A stretch of 64,000 bases of DNA from CAIOYC01 sp038327995 (GTDB lineage: Bacteria > Pseudomonadota > Alphaproteobacteria > Caulobacterales > Caulobacteraceae). The stretch lies in NCBI GenBank assembly GCA_038327995.1, contig JBBQLP010000009.1, positions 10,242 through 74,241 on the forward strand. The letters are read 5' to 3'. Of the stretch, positions 16,903 to 24,697 are shown in pieces. The notes under the pieces are model-generated. The model saw only the letters and a list, made by a program, of their open reading frames with translations, made no database searches and was not told the origin of the DNA. Position 1 is the stretch's first letter; each line of letters begins with the position of its first letter. The position numbers and the translations under genes are program-made.

Positions 16903-16927
16903 GGGCCGGGGGCGAAAGTCCCGGCCC
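16903..16927 (+). terminator. Intercistronic hairpin between porin gene and pstS
   Basis: GGGCCGGG (16903-16910) pairs with CCCGGCCC (16920-16927) across a 9-base loop, followed by TTCCCTCATT. It sits 17 bases after the porin stop and 24 before pstS. It could act as a partial terminator or stabilise the porin mRNA, giving unequal expression of the two genes from the Pho promoter. Confidence 0.6.
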
Positions 16928-16951
16928 TTCCCTCATTCAAGGAGTCATCTC

Positions 16952-17995
16952 ATGTTGACCAAACTCTTCGCCGCAATGGGCGCGGCGCTGCTGGTAAGTG
17001 GAGGCGCAGCTTCGGCGGCCGACCTGACTGGCGCGGGCGCGACCTTCCCCGCCCCAGTCTATGCCAAGTGGGCCGAAGCCTACAAAGCTCAAACCGGCAC
17101 CGGCCTGAACTACCAGGCCATTGGCTCGGGCGGCGGCATCAAACAGATCAAGGCGCGGACTGTCGACTTCGGCGCGTCAGACAAGCCGCTGAAGCTGGAC
17201 GCGCTGAATGAAGCCGGTCTGGTGCAGTTCCCTACCGTCATGGGCGGCGTGGTTCCCGTGGTGAACCTGCCCGGGATCGCGCCCGGCCAGATGCGCCTCA
17301 CCGGGGCGGTGCTGGCCGACATCTATCTCGGCGACGTCAAGCGCTGGACTGACCCCCGCATCGCGGGCCTGAACCCCGGCGTGAAGTTGCCGAACCTGCC
17401 GATCACGGTGGTTCATCGTTCAGACGGTTCGGGCACCAGTTTCGTATTCACCTCGTACCTGTCGATGAAGAGCGGCGCCTGGGCGCAAAAGGTCGGCGGC
17501 AATGACGCGGTTGAATGGCCCACGGGGCAAGGCGGCAAGGGGAACGACGGTGTCTCCGCCTTCGTAAGGCAGACGGTCGGCTCGATTGGCTACGTCGAAT
17601 ACGCCTACGCTAAGCAGAACAAGCTGGCTTACACCCAGATGCAGACCCGCTCGGGCGTCTTCATCGAGCCGGTAGCCGCCAACTTCGCTGCCGCTGCCTC
17701 GCACGCCGACTGGACTCACGCGCCGGGCTATTATCTCCTGTTGCTGGATCAACCGGGCGCCACGTCCTGGCCGATTACCGCCGCAACCTTCATCCTGGTC
17801 TATAAGCAGCAAGCCGACGCCGCCAAAGGCGCCGCCGTGCTGAAGTTCTTTGACTGGGCTTACAAGGACGGCGACGCGCAGGCTGAAAAGCTGGACTATA
17901 TCCCGCTTCCCGCAGCGGTGAAGGCGCAGGTCCGCAAGACGTGGGCGACACAGATCAAGGGCGCCAACGGACAGGCCGTCTATCAATCCCGATAG
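16952..17995 (+). CDS. pstS: Phosphate ABC transporter substrate-binding protein PstS
   Basis: A 347-residue periplasmic phosphate-binding protein. It has a signal peptide ending in GGAASAADL, then the family start GAGATFPAPVYAKWAEAYKA, the phosphate-contacting loops AIGSGGGIKQI and FGASDKPL, and VVHRSDGSGTSFVFTSYLS with ligand-binding Arg, Ser and Asp. AAGGAG stands seven bases before ATG. The pstCAB genes do not follow, so this copy is linked to the porin rather than to a complete transporter operon. Confidence 0.95.
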   Translation: MLTKLFAAMGAALLVSGGAASAADLTGAGATFPAPVYAKWAEAYKAQTGTGLNYQAIGSGGGIKQIKARTVDFGASDKPLKLDALNEAGLVQFPTVMGGVVPVVNLPGIAPGQMRLTGAVLADIYLGDVKRWTDPRIAGLNPGVKLPNLPITVVHRSDGSGTSFVFTSYLSMKSGAWAQKVGGNDAVEWPTGQGGKGNDGVSAFVRQTVGSIGYVEYAYAKQNKLAYTQMQTRSGVFIEPVAANFAAAASHADWTHAPGYYLLLLDQPGATSWPITAATFILVYKQQADAAKGAAVLKFFDWAYKDGDAQAEKLDYIPLPAAVKAQVRKTWATQIKGANGQAVYQSR

Positions 17996-18020
17996 TCCAG
18001 ATTTCCCTCCTACCTCTTCA

Positions 18021-18044
18021 AGGGCCGTCCGCGAGGGCGGCCCT
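18021..18044 (+). terminator. Intrinsic terminator after pstS
   Basis: AGGGCCGTCC and GGGCGGCCCT form a 10-base stem with one G-T pair around a GCGA loop, then TTTCCCTTTG. It lies 25 bases after the pstS stop and before the carbonic anhydrase gene, closing the porin-pstS unit. Confidence 0.75.
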
Positions 18045-18085
18045 TTCCCTTTGAGCGCGGGGCGTTTCGCGCTAAGGCCCGGCCT

Positions 18086-18700
18086 ATGCTCGATGATCTC
18101 AAAGCCAACAACCGCAACTGGGCAGCGCGAAAACTTGCCGAGGACCCGGACTTCTTCGCGCGCCTGGTGGATCAACAGGCGCCGCAGTATTTGTGGATCG
18201 GATGCTCCGACAGCCGCGTGCCAGCCAACGAGATCATCGATCTAGCGCCCGGTGAAGTGTTCGTGCACCGCAACGTTGCCAACCTCGCCCCACCGCAGGA
18301 CGCGAACTATCTGTCCGTGCTCCAGTTCGCTGTGGACGTGCTTAAGGTAAAACACATTATGGTGGTAGGCCACTACGGCTGCGGGGGAGTAGCGGCGGCG
18401 ATCGATGGGCAACGCCGGGGTCTTGTGGATCACTGGCTGCATCCTATTCGTGAGCTGAACCACGAACACCGGCACGAGCTTGACGCCTTGCCCGATCACA
18501 AGGCGCGGCTGGACCGGCTCACCGAACTAAACGTGATCCAGCAGGTCAAGAATGTGGCCTCAGACGTTTTCGTGCAGGACGCCTGGACGCGGGGCCAACC
18601 CCTGTGTGTGCACGGATGGGTCTATTCCATCGCCACTGGCCTCGCCAACGACCTCAACGTCACCGTCTACGGCCCGGAAAGCATGGACCGCCTAGACTGA
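18086..18700 (+). CDS. Beta-class carbonic anhydrase
   Basis: A 204-residue beta-carbonic anhydrase interconverting CO2 and bicarbonate. The zinc ligands and catalytic dyad are all present: Cys and Asp-Arg in WIGCSDSRVPA, His and Cys in GHYGCGGV. Other family blocks are FVHRNVANL, SVLQFAVDVLKVKHI and VHGWVYSIATG. The start at 18086 (MLDDLKANNRNWA) matches the family N-terminus. The gene converges on the acylase gene with a seven-base gap, without an obvious terminator between them. Confidence 0.95.
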   Translation: MLDDLKANNRNWAARKLAEDPDFFARLVDQQAPQYLWIGCSDSRVPANEIIDLAPGEVFVHRNVANLAPPQDANYLSVLQFAVDVLKVKHIMVVGHYGCGGVAAAIDGQRRGLVDHWLHPIRELNHEHRHELDALPDHKARLDRLTELNVIQQVKNVASDVFVQDAWTRGQPLCVHGWVYSIATGLANDLNVTVYGPESMDRLD

Positions 18701-18707
18701 CGCGCCC

Positions 18708-20912
18708 TCATTGGCCGGGATGATAGACCCGCTCAACGTGACCTTTCAGGTCGGAGGGATAGAAATACACGTCCCGCAAGGCCCCAGCAGCGTAGCGGCT
18801 GGCCTGATCGTTGAAATGCGGAGAGGCCGGATCGCCGCTCTCTCCGCCCGCCGTCACCGCTTTTGCACGGACCTTGGGGCCGAACTCGACCACGGCGACG
18901 AAGCTGTTGCCGCTCGTGCCATACCATTTCTTGGTGCCGGGATAGGCGTTCGCGCCGAACGAGGCCAGCGAGCCCCACACTGCGGAGGTGAAGCCCACAG
19001 GATTGCTCGCCGCCTTGTCGTCGAAGGGCTGGGCGATGTCGCCGTTGATACGCTGGAACCGGTTGATGTCGCCCCACGGCGTTTTCCAGTTTCCGAAATC
19101 GGCGGTGAGCCGGTTTGACGCCTCGGCCAGTGAACGCAGAAGCTGCTCGGGTGTAGCGCGCAGGTCGATATAGTCTTCCGTCATCATGCCCGCTTTCTTG
19201 GCCTCGCCTTCCAGCCTGTGGCGCAAATCTTCGCCCCAGAAAACGGCCAGCGACGTGGGGATGGACGCGACGCTCCAGCGCCGGTCCCAGCCGCGCAATA
19301 GGGCGACCTGATCCGCCGTCTTCGCTTTCAGGCCATCGCTCGAGGGCCGCTCGTCCCACGCGCGCACCAACGCCGGGATCGGTTTGTCGAACCAGGGCAA
19401 GGCAGGATCGTAGGCGGCGGCGATCAGGCCGGTCAGGGTGAAATCCTTGCGATCCTGTAGCACGCGCACGGCGTGGACGCCCCGCGCGGACTCGCCGCCG
19501 TTCTCCACATAGGCGGGATAGTCCTGCCGCTTGGGGCTCGACGGTCCCGCCGCCGTCCAGGGCCAGTTATTGGAATTGTAGAGCCAACCGCTTTTGGGAT
19601 TGAGCAGGTGCGGAGCCTCATCCACCGCCAACAGCCCGGTCCACTCGGTGGCGGGATTGGAGCCGTCCACCGGATGTTTCCAGTCGAACCGGTCATCACG
19701 ACGAGGAATGAAGTTGCCGTGGAAATAGGCGATCTCGCCATCGGCGTCGGCAAAGATGGTGTTGTTAGTGGAGTTAGCCTTGTACTCCATGGTGGCGCGG
19801 AAGCTCTTGTAGTCCCGCGCGCGGGTGCGAACGTAGGACTGGCTCAGCGCCTGCACCGGACGTTGCATCAGGCGGATCGCCACCCACTTGCCGTTCGCCG
19901 CGCGGATGATCGGACCGTGATGCGTGCGATAGACGGTGAAGGTCTTCGATCCCATGCCGTGATCAGTTTTGTAGGGGACCGCTATCCGGCTTTCCGTCAC
20001 CGGACGTTCGCCGTCGCCGTATTTGTAGAAATAGCGCCCGCCACGTTTGACGACGGTCTCCAGATACTCGTCCACCGCGTCGACACCGCTGGAGGTGTGC
20101 ATCCAGCCGACCCGGTCGTTGAAACCCTGGTAGATAAAGAACTGGCCCCAGGTGACGGCGCCATAGGCGTTCAGCCCTTGGTCGCTCGTCGCCTGCAACT
20201 CCGAGCGGAAGAAAAAAGAGGTGTGCGGATTGATGAGCAAGAGCGCGTGATGATCGACTGTGTTTGACGGGGCGATGGCCATGCCGTTGGAGCCGGTCGG
20301 TTCAGTGAAAGGTCCCTCTTCGGCTAGAACCATGGGCTGAACGGGCTCGGCAAGTGATTGGGCGCTCATGCCCTTGCCGTAGAAGGCTTCGAGGTCCTCT
20401 GGCTTGATCCGCTCTATATCGCCGCCAATACTGCCCTCGGGAAAGCTCAGCGCCATCCACGGCTCGAAATGGTGGATCACCCGCGGCTTCACCTCCGGGT
20501 GACGGTAGAGGTAGTAGTTCAACCCGTCCGCAAAACTGGTCATCAGGGCCTGTAGCCACGCCGGGCTGGCTGCATATTTCGCCTTCATGTCGGCGGGGTC
20601 GATGAAGAGTTTCTGGCGAAGGTCCTGCCAAATCTTCCCCCTGCCCTCTGCTTCGGCCAAGCGACCTTGGCTATTGAGGTAGTTCACCTCGATCCGGTTG
20701 AAGTCGTCTTCAGCCTGGGCGTAGAGCATCCCGAAAACCGCGTCGGCGTCGGTCTTGCCGTGGATGTGGGCGACGCCCCAGTCGTCGCGAGTAATGACGA
20801 CATTGCGCGCCTCGGCCTCCCAGCGCGTAAGCTCGGCGGCAGGCTTGGCCAGACTGGAGAAAGGGAAGGCCAGAACGGCGGCCAGAATGAGCGGCGATGC
20901 AGATAGTTTCAT
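18708..20912 (-). CDS. Penicillin-acylase-family Ntn hydrolase
   Basis: A 734-residue exported amidase precursor of family S45, made as one chain and self-cleaved into alpha and beta subunits. A signal peptide (LILAAVLAFPFSSLAKP) precedes the alpha region with VITRDDWGVAHIHGKTDADAVFG and QAEDDFNRIE. The processing site and N-terminal nucleophile are in TGSNGMAIAPS (Ser about residue 208), followed by LLLINPHTSFF. Relatives hydrolyse acyl-homoserine lactones, aculeacin or beta-lactam side chains; the substrate here is not predictable. The start at 20912 (MKLSASPLIL) is chosen for the signal peptide, although the frame runs 81 codons further into the mucR gene. Confidence 0.92.
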   Translation of the reverse strand: MKLSASPLILAAVLAFPFSSLAKPAAELTRWEAEARNVVITRDDWGVAHIHGKTDADAVFGMLYAQAEDDFNRIEVNYLNSQGRLAEAEGRGKIWQDLRQKLFIDPADMKAKYAASPAWLQALMTSFADGLNYYLYRHPEVKPRVIHHFEPWMALSFPEGSIGGDIERIKPEDLEAFYGKGMSAQSLAEPVQPMVLAEEGPFTEPTGSNGMAIAPSNTVDHHALLLINPHTSFFFRSELQATSDQGLNAYGAVTWGQFFIYQGFNDRVGWMHTSSGVDAVDEYLETVVKRGGRYFYKYGDGERPVTESRIAVPYKTDHGMGSKTFTVYRTHHGPIIRAANGKWVAIRLMQRPVQALSQSYVRTRARDYKSFRATMEYKANSTNNTIFADADGEIAYFHGNFIPRRDDRFDWKHPVDGSNPATEWTGLLAVDEAPHLLNPKSGWLYNSNNWPWTAAGPSSPKRQDYPAYVENGGESARGVHAVRVLQDRKDFTLTGLIAAAYDPALPWFDKPIPALVRAWDERPSSDGLKAKTADQVALLRGWDRRWSVASIPTSLAVFWGEDLRHRLEGEAKKAGMMTEDYIDLRATPEQLLRSLAEASNRLTADFGNWKTPWGDINRFQRINGDIAQPFDDKAASNPVGFTSAVWGSLASFGANAYPGTKKWYGTSGNSFVAVVEFGPKVRAKAVTAGGESGDPASPHFNDQASRYAAGALRDVYFYPSDLKGHVERVYHPGQ

Positions 20913-20970
20913 AAGCGATCCGATCCCGCCAAACCGAAGACGCTTCTTACGAGCCAGCCGCGCCGCCAGG

Positions 20971-21453
20971 TCAGACGGGGTTCTTCCTCGGGCGTCCCCG
21001 TCCACGAGCGGGCGTGGTGGGCGCCGCCTTGGCCACCTTGGGCGCGCGCGGGCCTCGGTCGCCAGCTTTGCGTCCAAGCCCGATGCTCTTGGCCATGGCC
21101 GAGCGGGCGGCGGAGTAGGCGGGCGCGGTGGTCGGGTAGTCTGCGGCCAAGCCATACTTGGCCTTGTATTCCTGCGGGGTCAGACCGTTGGTGGTTAGAT
21201 GACGCTTCAAGGTCTTGTAGGTCTTGCCGTCAATGAAACTGATCAGGCCGTTGTCGGTGATCGACTTGCGAATCTGCGCTGAAGTCGGTTTCGCGACCGT
21301 TGGTTCGGGAACGACTTCCGGCTGGCCAAGACTGTTGATGGCACTGCTAACAGTCTGAATAAGCAAAGGAAGGTCTTGCACCGCCACCTTGTTGTTGGCG
21401 ACGAAGTTGGCGACGATCTGGCTTACCAGGACGATGGTTTCTGAGTCAGGCAA
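20971..21453 (-). CDS. mucR: MucR/Ros-type transcriptional regulator lacking zinc ligands
   Basis: A 160-residue relative of MucR/Ros. The core DGKTYKTLKRHLTTNGLTPQEYKAKYGLAADYP and APAYSAARSAMAKSIGLGR are typical. The usual first Cys is Ser (ISFID) and the last His of the zinc finger is Asn (TTN), so canonical zinc binding is unlikely. The N-terminal half (DSETIVLVSQIVANFVANNKV) matches the MucR oligomerisation region. The C-terminus is basic and ends in an AT-hook-like GRGRPRKNP. No ATG is available: TTG at 21453 has GGAG six bases upstream, while a TTG at 21465 has none. MucR proteins silence AT-rich DNA and often control surface and cell-cycle genes. Confidence 0.88.
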   Translation of the reverse strand: MPDSETIVLVSQIVANFVANNKVAVQDLPLLIQTVSSAINSLGQPEVVPEPTVAKPTSAQIRKSITDNGLISFIDGKTYKTLKRHLTTNGLTPQEYKAKYGLAADYPTTAPAYSAARSAMAKSIGLGRKAGDRGPRAPKVAKAAPTTPARGRGRPRKNPV

Positions 21454-21767
21454 AGGAATCTCCAATAGAATTACGTCCTAAATACATCTGTTGCGGGTTT
21501 GTGCAAATGTTCGTTGCTTTACGCATGGTTCGCAACGCCGCCAGTCTTGATCGGATGGGCTCGCAACAGTCAGCTCGCCATACAATCCGAACGAAGCCCT
21601 CTCGCCAATGATGCAGTAGGTGCGCAGCACTTGCAGTCGCTTCGCCTCGGCGTCCATAGAAAGCCCTTCGTTGCAAGGTTGCAATGTTTCGCCGAGAACC
21701 GAAGCAAGGGTTAAAACACGCGGGGACGAGGGGACGTAGAGGTGGTGCGAGCCGGGGCTTTCCGTTT
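21454..21767. other. Long AT-richer spacer upstream of mucR
   Basis: About 310 bases between mucR and the SDHAF4-like gene, with more A/T than neighbouring DNA (for example around 21466-21530 and 21700-21720). MucR regulators commonly bind AT-rich sites in their own leaders, so autoregulation is plausible. Apart from a possible 59-codon leftward frame I see no gene, tRNA or strong terminator. Confidence 0.4.
21478..21657 (-). CDS. Possible small protein, 59 residues
   Basis: A leftward frame starting ATG at 21657 (MDAEAKRLQVLRTYCIIGE) with GAAGGG six bases upstream, ending TAG at 21478, 25 bases before the mucR start. It contains a CEPC pair near the C-terminus. Third codon positions are less GC-biased than in sure genes. 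I recognise no family. It could be a real small gene co-transcribed with mucR, or chance in a spacer. Confidence 0.25.
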   Translation of the reverse strand: MDAEAKRLQVLRTYCIIGERASFGLYGELTVASPSDQDWRRCEPCVKQRTFAQTRNRCI

Positions 21768-21998
21768 TCAGAAGTCCACCGCGAGACCTTTGCGTTCCCA
21801 GTCGCCGAAGCGGGTGGGCTCCAAGCCTCGGGGGCCGCCGCTCTCGCCCGTAGGCGTCCCGGGCGGCAGGGCGGCGCGGCGGAGGGCGGCTTCTTCCAAT
21901 GCGCGGCGAGCGGCAGGCGACAGGACTTTACCGGGAGCGGCCCCCAGCGCCTCGATGGTCGGATCGATGGTGAGCGTGATGGAGCCTTGGTCGGTCAT
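21768..21998 (-). CDS. SDHAF4-like protein (DUF1674)
   Basis: A 76-residue protein whose last 25 residues, GGPRGLEPTRFGDWERKGLAVDF, carry the DUF1674 signature (usually GGPxGPEPTRYGDWExKGxxxDF). Mitochondrial members (SDHAF4/Sdh8) assist assembly of flavinylated SdhA. A helical segment LSPAARRALEEAALRRAAL precedes the motif, as in other bacterial members. The ATG at 21998 (MTDQGSITLTID) is chosen over an upstream frame that would overlap the divergent methylase gene. The two divergent genes are 40 bases apart. No ribosome-binding site is strong. Confidence 0.82.
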   Translation of the reverse strand: MTDQGSITLTIDPTIEALGAAPGKVLSPAARRALEEAALRRAALPPGTPTGESGGPRGLEPTRFGDWERKGLAVDF

Positions 21999-22038
21999 GG
22001 TGCTTGCCGTTTGCGTGCTTGCAGACGATGTAGGCGCG

Positions 22039-23358
22039 ATGGTTCGCCCCGCCCAGCCCCCTTCACCCCCACGCCCGCCTCGTGCGGAAAGTTCGGGCCT
22101 CGCCGCCCGCCGGGCCGCCCTGACGCTGATAGATGCGGCGCTGGCCCGGCGCGGCGGCATGGAGGACGCGCCTGACGAGGATGTGTCCGGCCTTGAACCC
22201 CGCGACCGCGCCTTCGCCCGCGCGCTGGCGTTGGCGACGCTGCGTCACCTGGGGCCTATCGATCACGCCCTCGCGGCGCGAATGCATAAGGCGCCGCCGT
22301 CGCAGATCCAGCGCCTGCTGCGTCTGGGCGCGGCCCAGCTTCTGTTCCTGAACACCCCGCCCCATGCTGCGGTGGCGACGACGCTCGATCTCGCTGCGCC
22401 CGATCCTTCGGCCAAGCCCTTCACCAAGCTGATGAACGGGGTGCTGCGCGGGCTGGACCGTGAAAGGCCCGAAGTGAAGACCGAACAGTATGCGCCGGAC
22501 TGGCTCTACGCTCGCTGGCGCGCGGCCTATGGGGAAGCGGGCGCGCAGGCAATCTGCATTCGGATTACTGAGGAGCCCCTCACCGACCTCAGCCTGAGAG
22601 GCGACAGGTTTGCCGAACCTCTGATCGCCGAACTGCCCGCTGAACGACTAACGGGTGGAAGCCTGCGCACTGACCGGCGGGGGGATGTGTCCACTTGGCC
22701 AGGTTTTGCCGAGGGCCAATGGTGGGTGCAGGACGCCGCCGCCGCCATCCCTGCGCGGCTCCTCAGGATTGAACCGGGCCAGACCGCGCTCGACCTCTGC
22801 GCCGCGCCGGGCGGTAAGACTATGCAATTGGTCGCCATGGGGGCAAGGGTCACGGCGCTCGACCGATCCGGCGAGCGGTTAGCGCGCGTGCGCGAGAACC
22901 TTGGCCGCATTGGCCTTGAGGCTGAAACCGTGACCGCGGACGCCGCAGCCTGGCGCGATGAGCGCACCTTCGACGCGGTGTTGCTGGACGCGCCCTGCTC
23001 AGCCACGGGCACCTTCCGCCGTCACCCTGACGTTCTCTGGACCGCCCGACCCGGCGACATCGCTTCGCTGGCGACGGTACAGGCCCGGTTGCTCGACGCA
23101 GCAGCGGATCGCACCCGCCCCGGAGGCCGCCTCGTCTACTGCGTCTGTTCACTGGAGCCCGAAGAAGGCGAAGCGCAGATAGAAGCAGGGCTGAAACGGC
23201 GGTCCGACCTCGCGCTCGACCCCGTGCAGCCGGGCGAAGGCGGCGCACCTGCAGAATGTGTCGCGGAACAAGGCTGGCTGCGCATATTGCCGAGCGTGGA
23301 GACGCCCAAGGGGGGCATGGACGGCTTCTTTATCGCCCGGTTTCGCAGGATCGCGTGA
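22039..23358 (+). CDS. rsmB: RsmB-like 16S rRNA cytosine-C5 methyltransferase
   Basis: A 439-residue SAM-dependent RNA m5C methyltransferase. The N-terminal half is a NusB-like RNA-binding domain (AARRAALTLIDAAL, LEPRDRAFARALALATLRHLG, RLLRLGAAQLLFLNTPPHAAV). The C-terminal half is the catalytic domain: WVQDAAAAIPARLL, the SAM-binding LDLCAAPGGKT, VLLDAPCSATG with the motif IV Cys, and LVYCVCSLEPEEGE with the second Cys. The start at 22039 avoids about 100 low-complexity residues encoded antisense to the SDHAF4-like gene. RsmB versus another NOL1/NOP2/Sun member is a family-level call. Confidence 0.88.
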   Translation: MVRPAQPPSPPRPPRAESSGLAARRAALTLIDAALARRGGMEDAPDEDVSGLEPRDRAFARALALATLRHLGPIDHALAARMHKAPPSQIQRLLRLGAAQLLFLNTPPHAAVATTLDLAAPDPSAKPFTKLMNGVLRGLDRERPEVKTEQYAPDWLYARWRAAYGEAGAQAICIRITEEPLTDLSLRGDRFAEPLIAELPAERLTGGSLRTDRRGDVSTWPGFAEGQWWVQDAAAAIPARLLRIEPGQTALDLCAAPGGKTMQLVAMGARVTALDRSGERLARVRENLGRIGLEAETVTADAAAWRDERTFDAVLLDAPCSATGTFRRHPDVLWTARPGDIASLATVQARLLDAAADRTRPGGRLVYCVCSLEPEEGEAQIEAGLKRRSDLALDPVQPGEGGAPAECVAEQGWLRILPSVETPKGGMDGFFIARFRRIA

Positions 23359-23433
23359 ACCCATCCGTTCAGGCGGCGTTCAGAAGGCAAGTAACAAAGC
23401 TTAGCCACCGCAACCTCAAAGGGTGAGAACGTC

Positions 23434-23973
23434 ATGATCCGCCTACCCAACCTGCGCAAGAACGCCACCGCCGTCGGCCTTGCGGCCCTCGCATCCACCA
23501 GCCTGATCGCCTGCGCCGAGGACTACGGCCCCGGCCCGCGCCACTACAGCCCCTACGAAGCGGGCGTCGTCTCGCACATTGACCGGGGGGTCGTGGTCGG
23601 CTTCCGCCCCATCGAGTTCGGCTCCAATGACACCGGCGGCGCTACCGTTGTCGGCGCGGTCGGCGGCGGCCTGATCGGCAACGCCGTCTCGCACGGTCGT
23701 GACCGGGGCCTCGCCACCGTGGGCGGCGCCATCGCGGGCGCCCTCGTGGGCCACGCCGTCGCCGACGGCAACCGCCGTCAGGGCTTCGCTTACACCATCC
23801 GCCTCGACCGGGACGGCCGCACCATCGAAGTGCCCCAGCTTGACGGTTCGCCCATCCCCAACGGCGTGCGCGTGAACGTGGTCTACGAAGGCGGACGGGC
23901 CCGGGTGGTTCCGGCGGACGGCGGTTATGGCCCCGCTCCGGAGGGTTACGGCCCGCCGCCGCCCCACTACTAG
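23434..23973 (+). CDS. Glycine-zipper outer-membrane lipoprotein
   Basis: A 179-residue lipoprotein. The signal sequence ends in the lipobox LIAC (Cys about residue 27). A central glycine zipper, GGATVVGAVGGGLIGNAVSHG and GLATVGGAIAGALVGHAVA, resembles the 2TM glycine-zipper domain of SlyB/Rick17kDa antigens. This is followed by a small beta-type domain (FAYTIRLDRDGRTIEVPQ, VRVNVVYEGGRARVVP) and a Gly/Pro/Tyr-rich tail. Probably inserted in the inner leaflet of the outer membrane. It is a single gene between rsmB and rpe. Confidence 0.88.
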   Translation: MIRLPNLRKNATAVGLAALASTSLIACAEDYGPGPRHYSPYEAGVVSHIDRGVVVGFRPIEFGSNDTGGATVVGAVGGGLIGNAVSHGRDRGLATVGGAIAGALVGHAVADGNRRQGFAYTIRLDRDGRTIEVPQLDGSPIPNGVRVNVVYEGGRARVVPADGGYGPAPEGYGPPPPHY

Positions 23974-24019
23974 GCATAAGGCTTCCCTTCGGCGTTGAGG
24001 CGCTTTAGTCCTCCCGGAC

Positions 24020-24697
24020 ATGAGCGCCTTTCGCCCCATCATCGCCCCCTCGATCCTGGCCGCCGACTTCGCGCGTCTGGGCGAGGAGGCGCGGGCGGTG
24101 CAGGCGGCGGGAGCCGACTGGTTGCACATTGACGTGATGGACGGTCGCTTCGTGCCCAACATCACCATGGGGCCGGACATCGTGAAGGCGATCCGCCCGC
24201 ACGTCTCCATACCCTTTGACGTGCACCTGATGATCGCCCCGGCCGATCCGCATTTGGAAGCCTTTCGCGCGGCAGGCGCCGACACCATCAGCGTACACCC
24301 TGAGAGCGGTCCGCACCTATCGCGCACCTTGCAGCGCATCCGGCAGCTTGGCGCCAAAGCCGGAGTAGTGCTTAATCCGGCCACTTCGCCCGAGGCGATT
24401 TCATCGGTTCTGGATGAGGTCGACCTGATCCTCGTGATGTCGGTCAACCCCGGCTTTGGCGGCCAGAGTTTCATGACGTCCCAGCTTCGCAAGATCGAGC
24501 GCCTGCGCGCCATGATCGACGCCTCGGGCCGCGACATCGTGCTGGAGGTGGACGGCGGCGTGACGCCTGCAAACATTCGCCAATGCGTAGAAGCGGGCGC
24601 CACCGCCTTGGTCGCGGGCACGGCGGTGTTCAGAGGCGGCCCTTCCTCCTATGCCGCCAATATCCAGGCGCTGCGGGAGGCTTCGGCCCCCAGATGA
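24020..24697 (+). CDS. rpe: Ribulose-phosphate 3-epimerase
   Basis: A 225-residue TIM-barrel epimerase interconverting ribulose 5-phosphate and xylulose 5-phosphate in the pentose phosphate and Calvin routes. Signatures are IAPSILAADFARLGEE, LHIDVMDGRFVPNI (metal His and catalytic Asp), FDVHLMI, VMSVNPGFGGQSF and LEVDGGVTPAN with the second catalytic Asp. The stop codon overlaps the next start in ATGA, so translation is coupled to the heparinase-like gene. Confidence 0.96.
   Translation: MSAFRPIIAPSILAADFARLGEEARAVQAAGADWLHIDVMDGRFVPNITMGPDIVKAIRPHVSIPFDVHLMIAPADPHLEAFRAAGADTISVHPESGPHLSRTLQRIRQLGAKAGVVLNPATSPEAISSVLDEVDLILVMSVNPGFGGQSFMTSQLRKIERLRAMIDASGRDIVLEVDGGVTPANIRQCVEAGATALVAGTAVFRGGPSSYAANIQALREASAPR

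Noticed and set aside
18708..21155. Long N-terminal extension of the acylase reading frame
   Set aside because: The first 81 codons are Pro/Arg-rich, antisense-like to the mucR 3' end, and lie before a clear signal peptide beginning at 20912.
21742..22038. Extra 99 codons upstream of rsmB
   Set aside because: They are the shadow of the leftward SDHAF4-like gene; the DUF1674 signature is on the other strand and rsmB homology begins after 22039.
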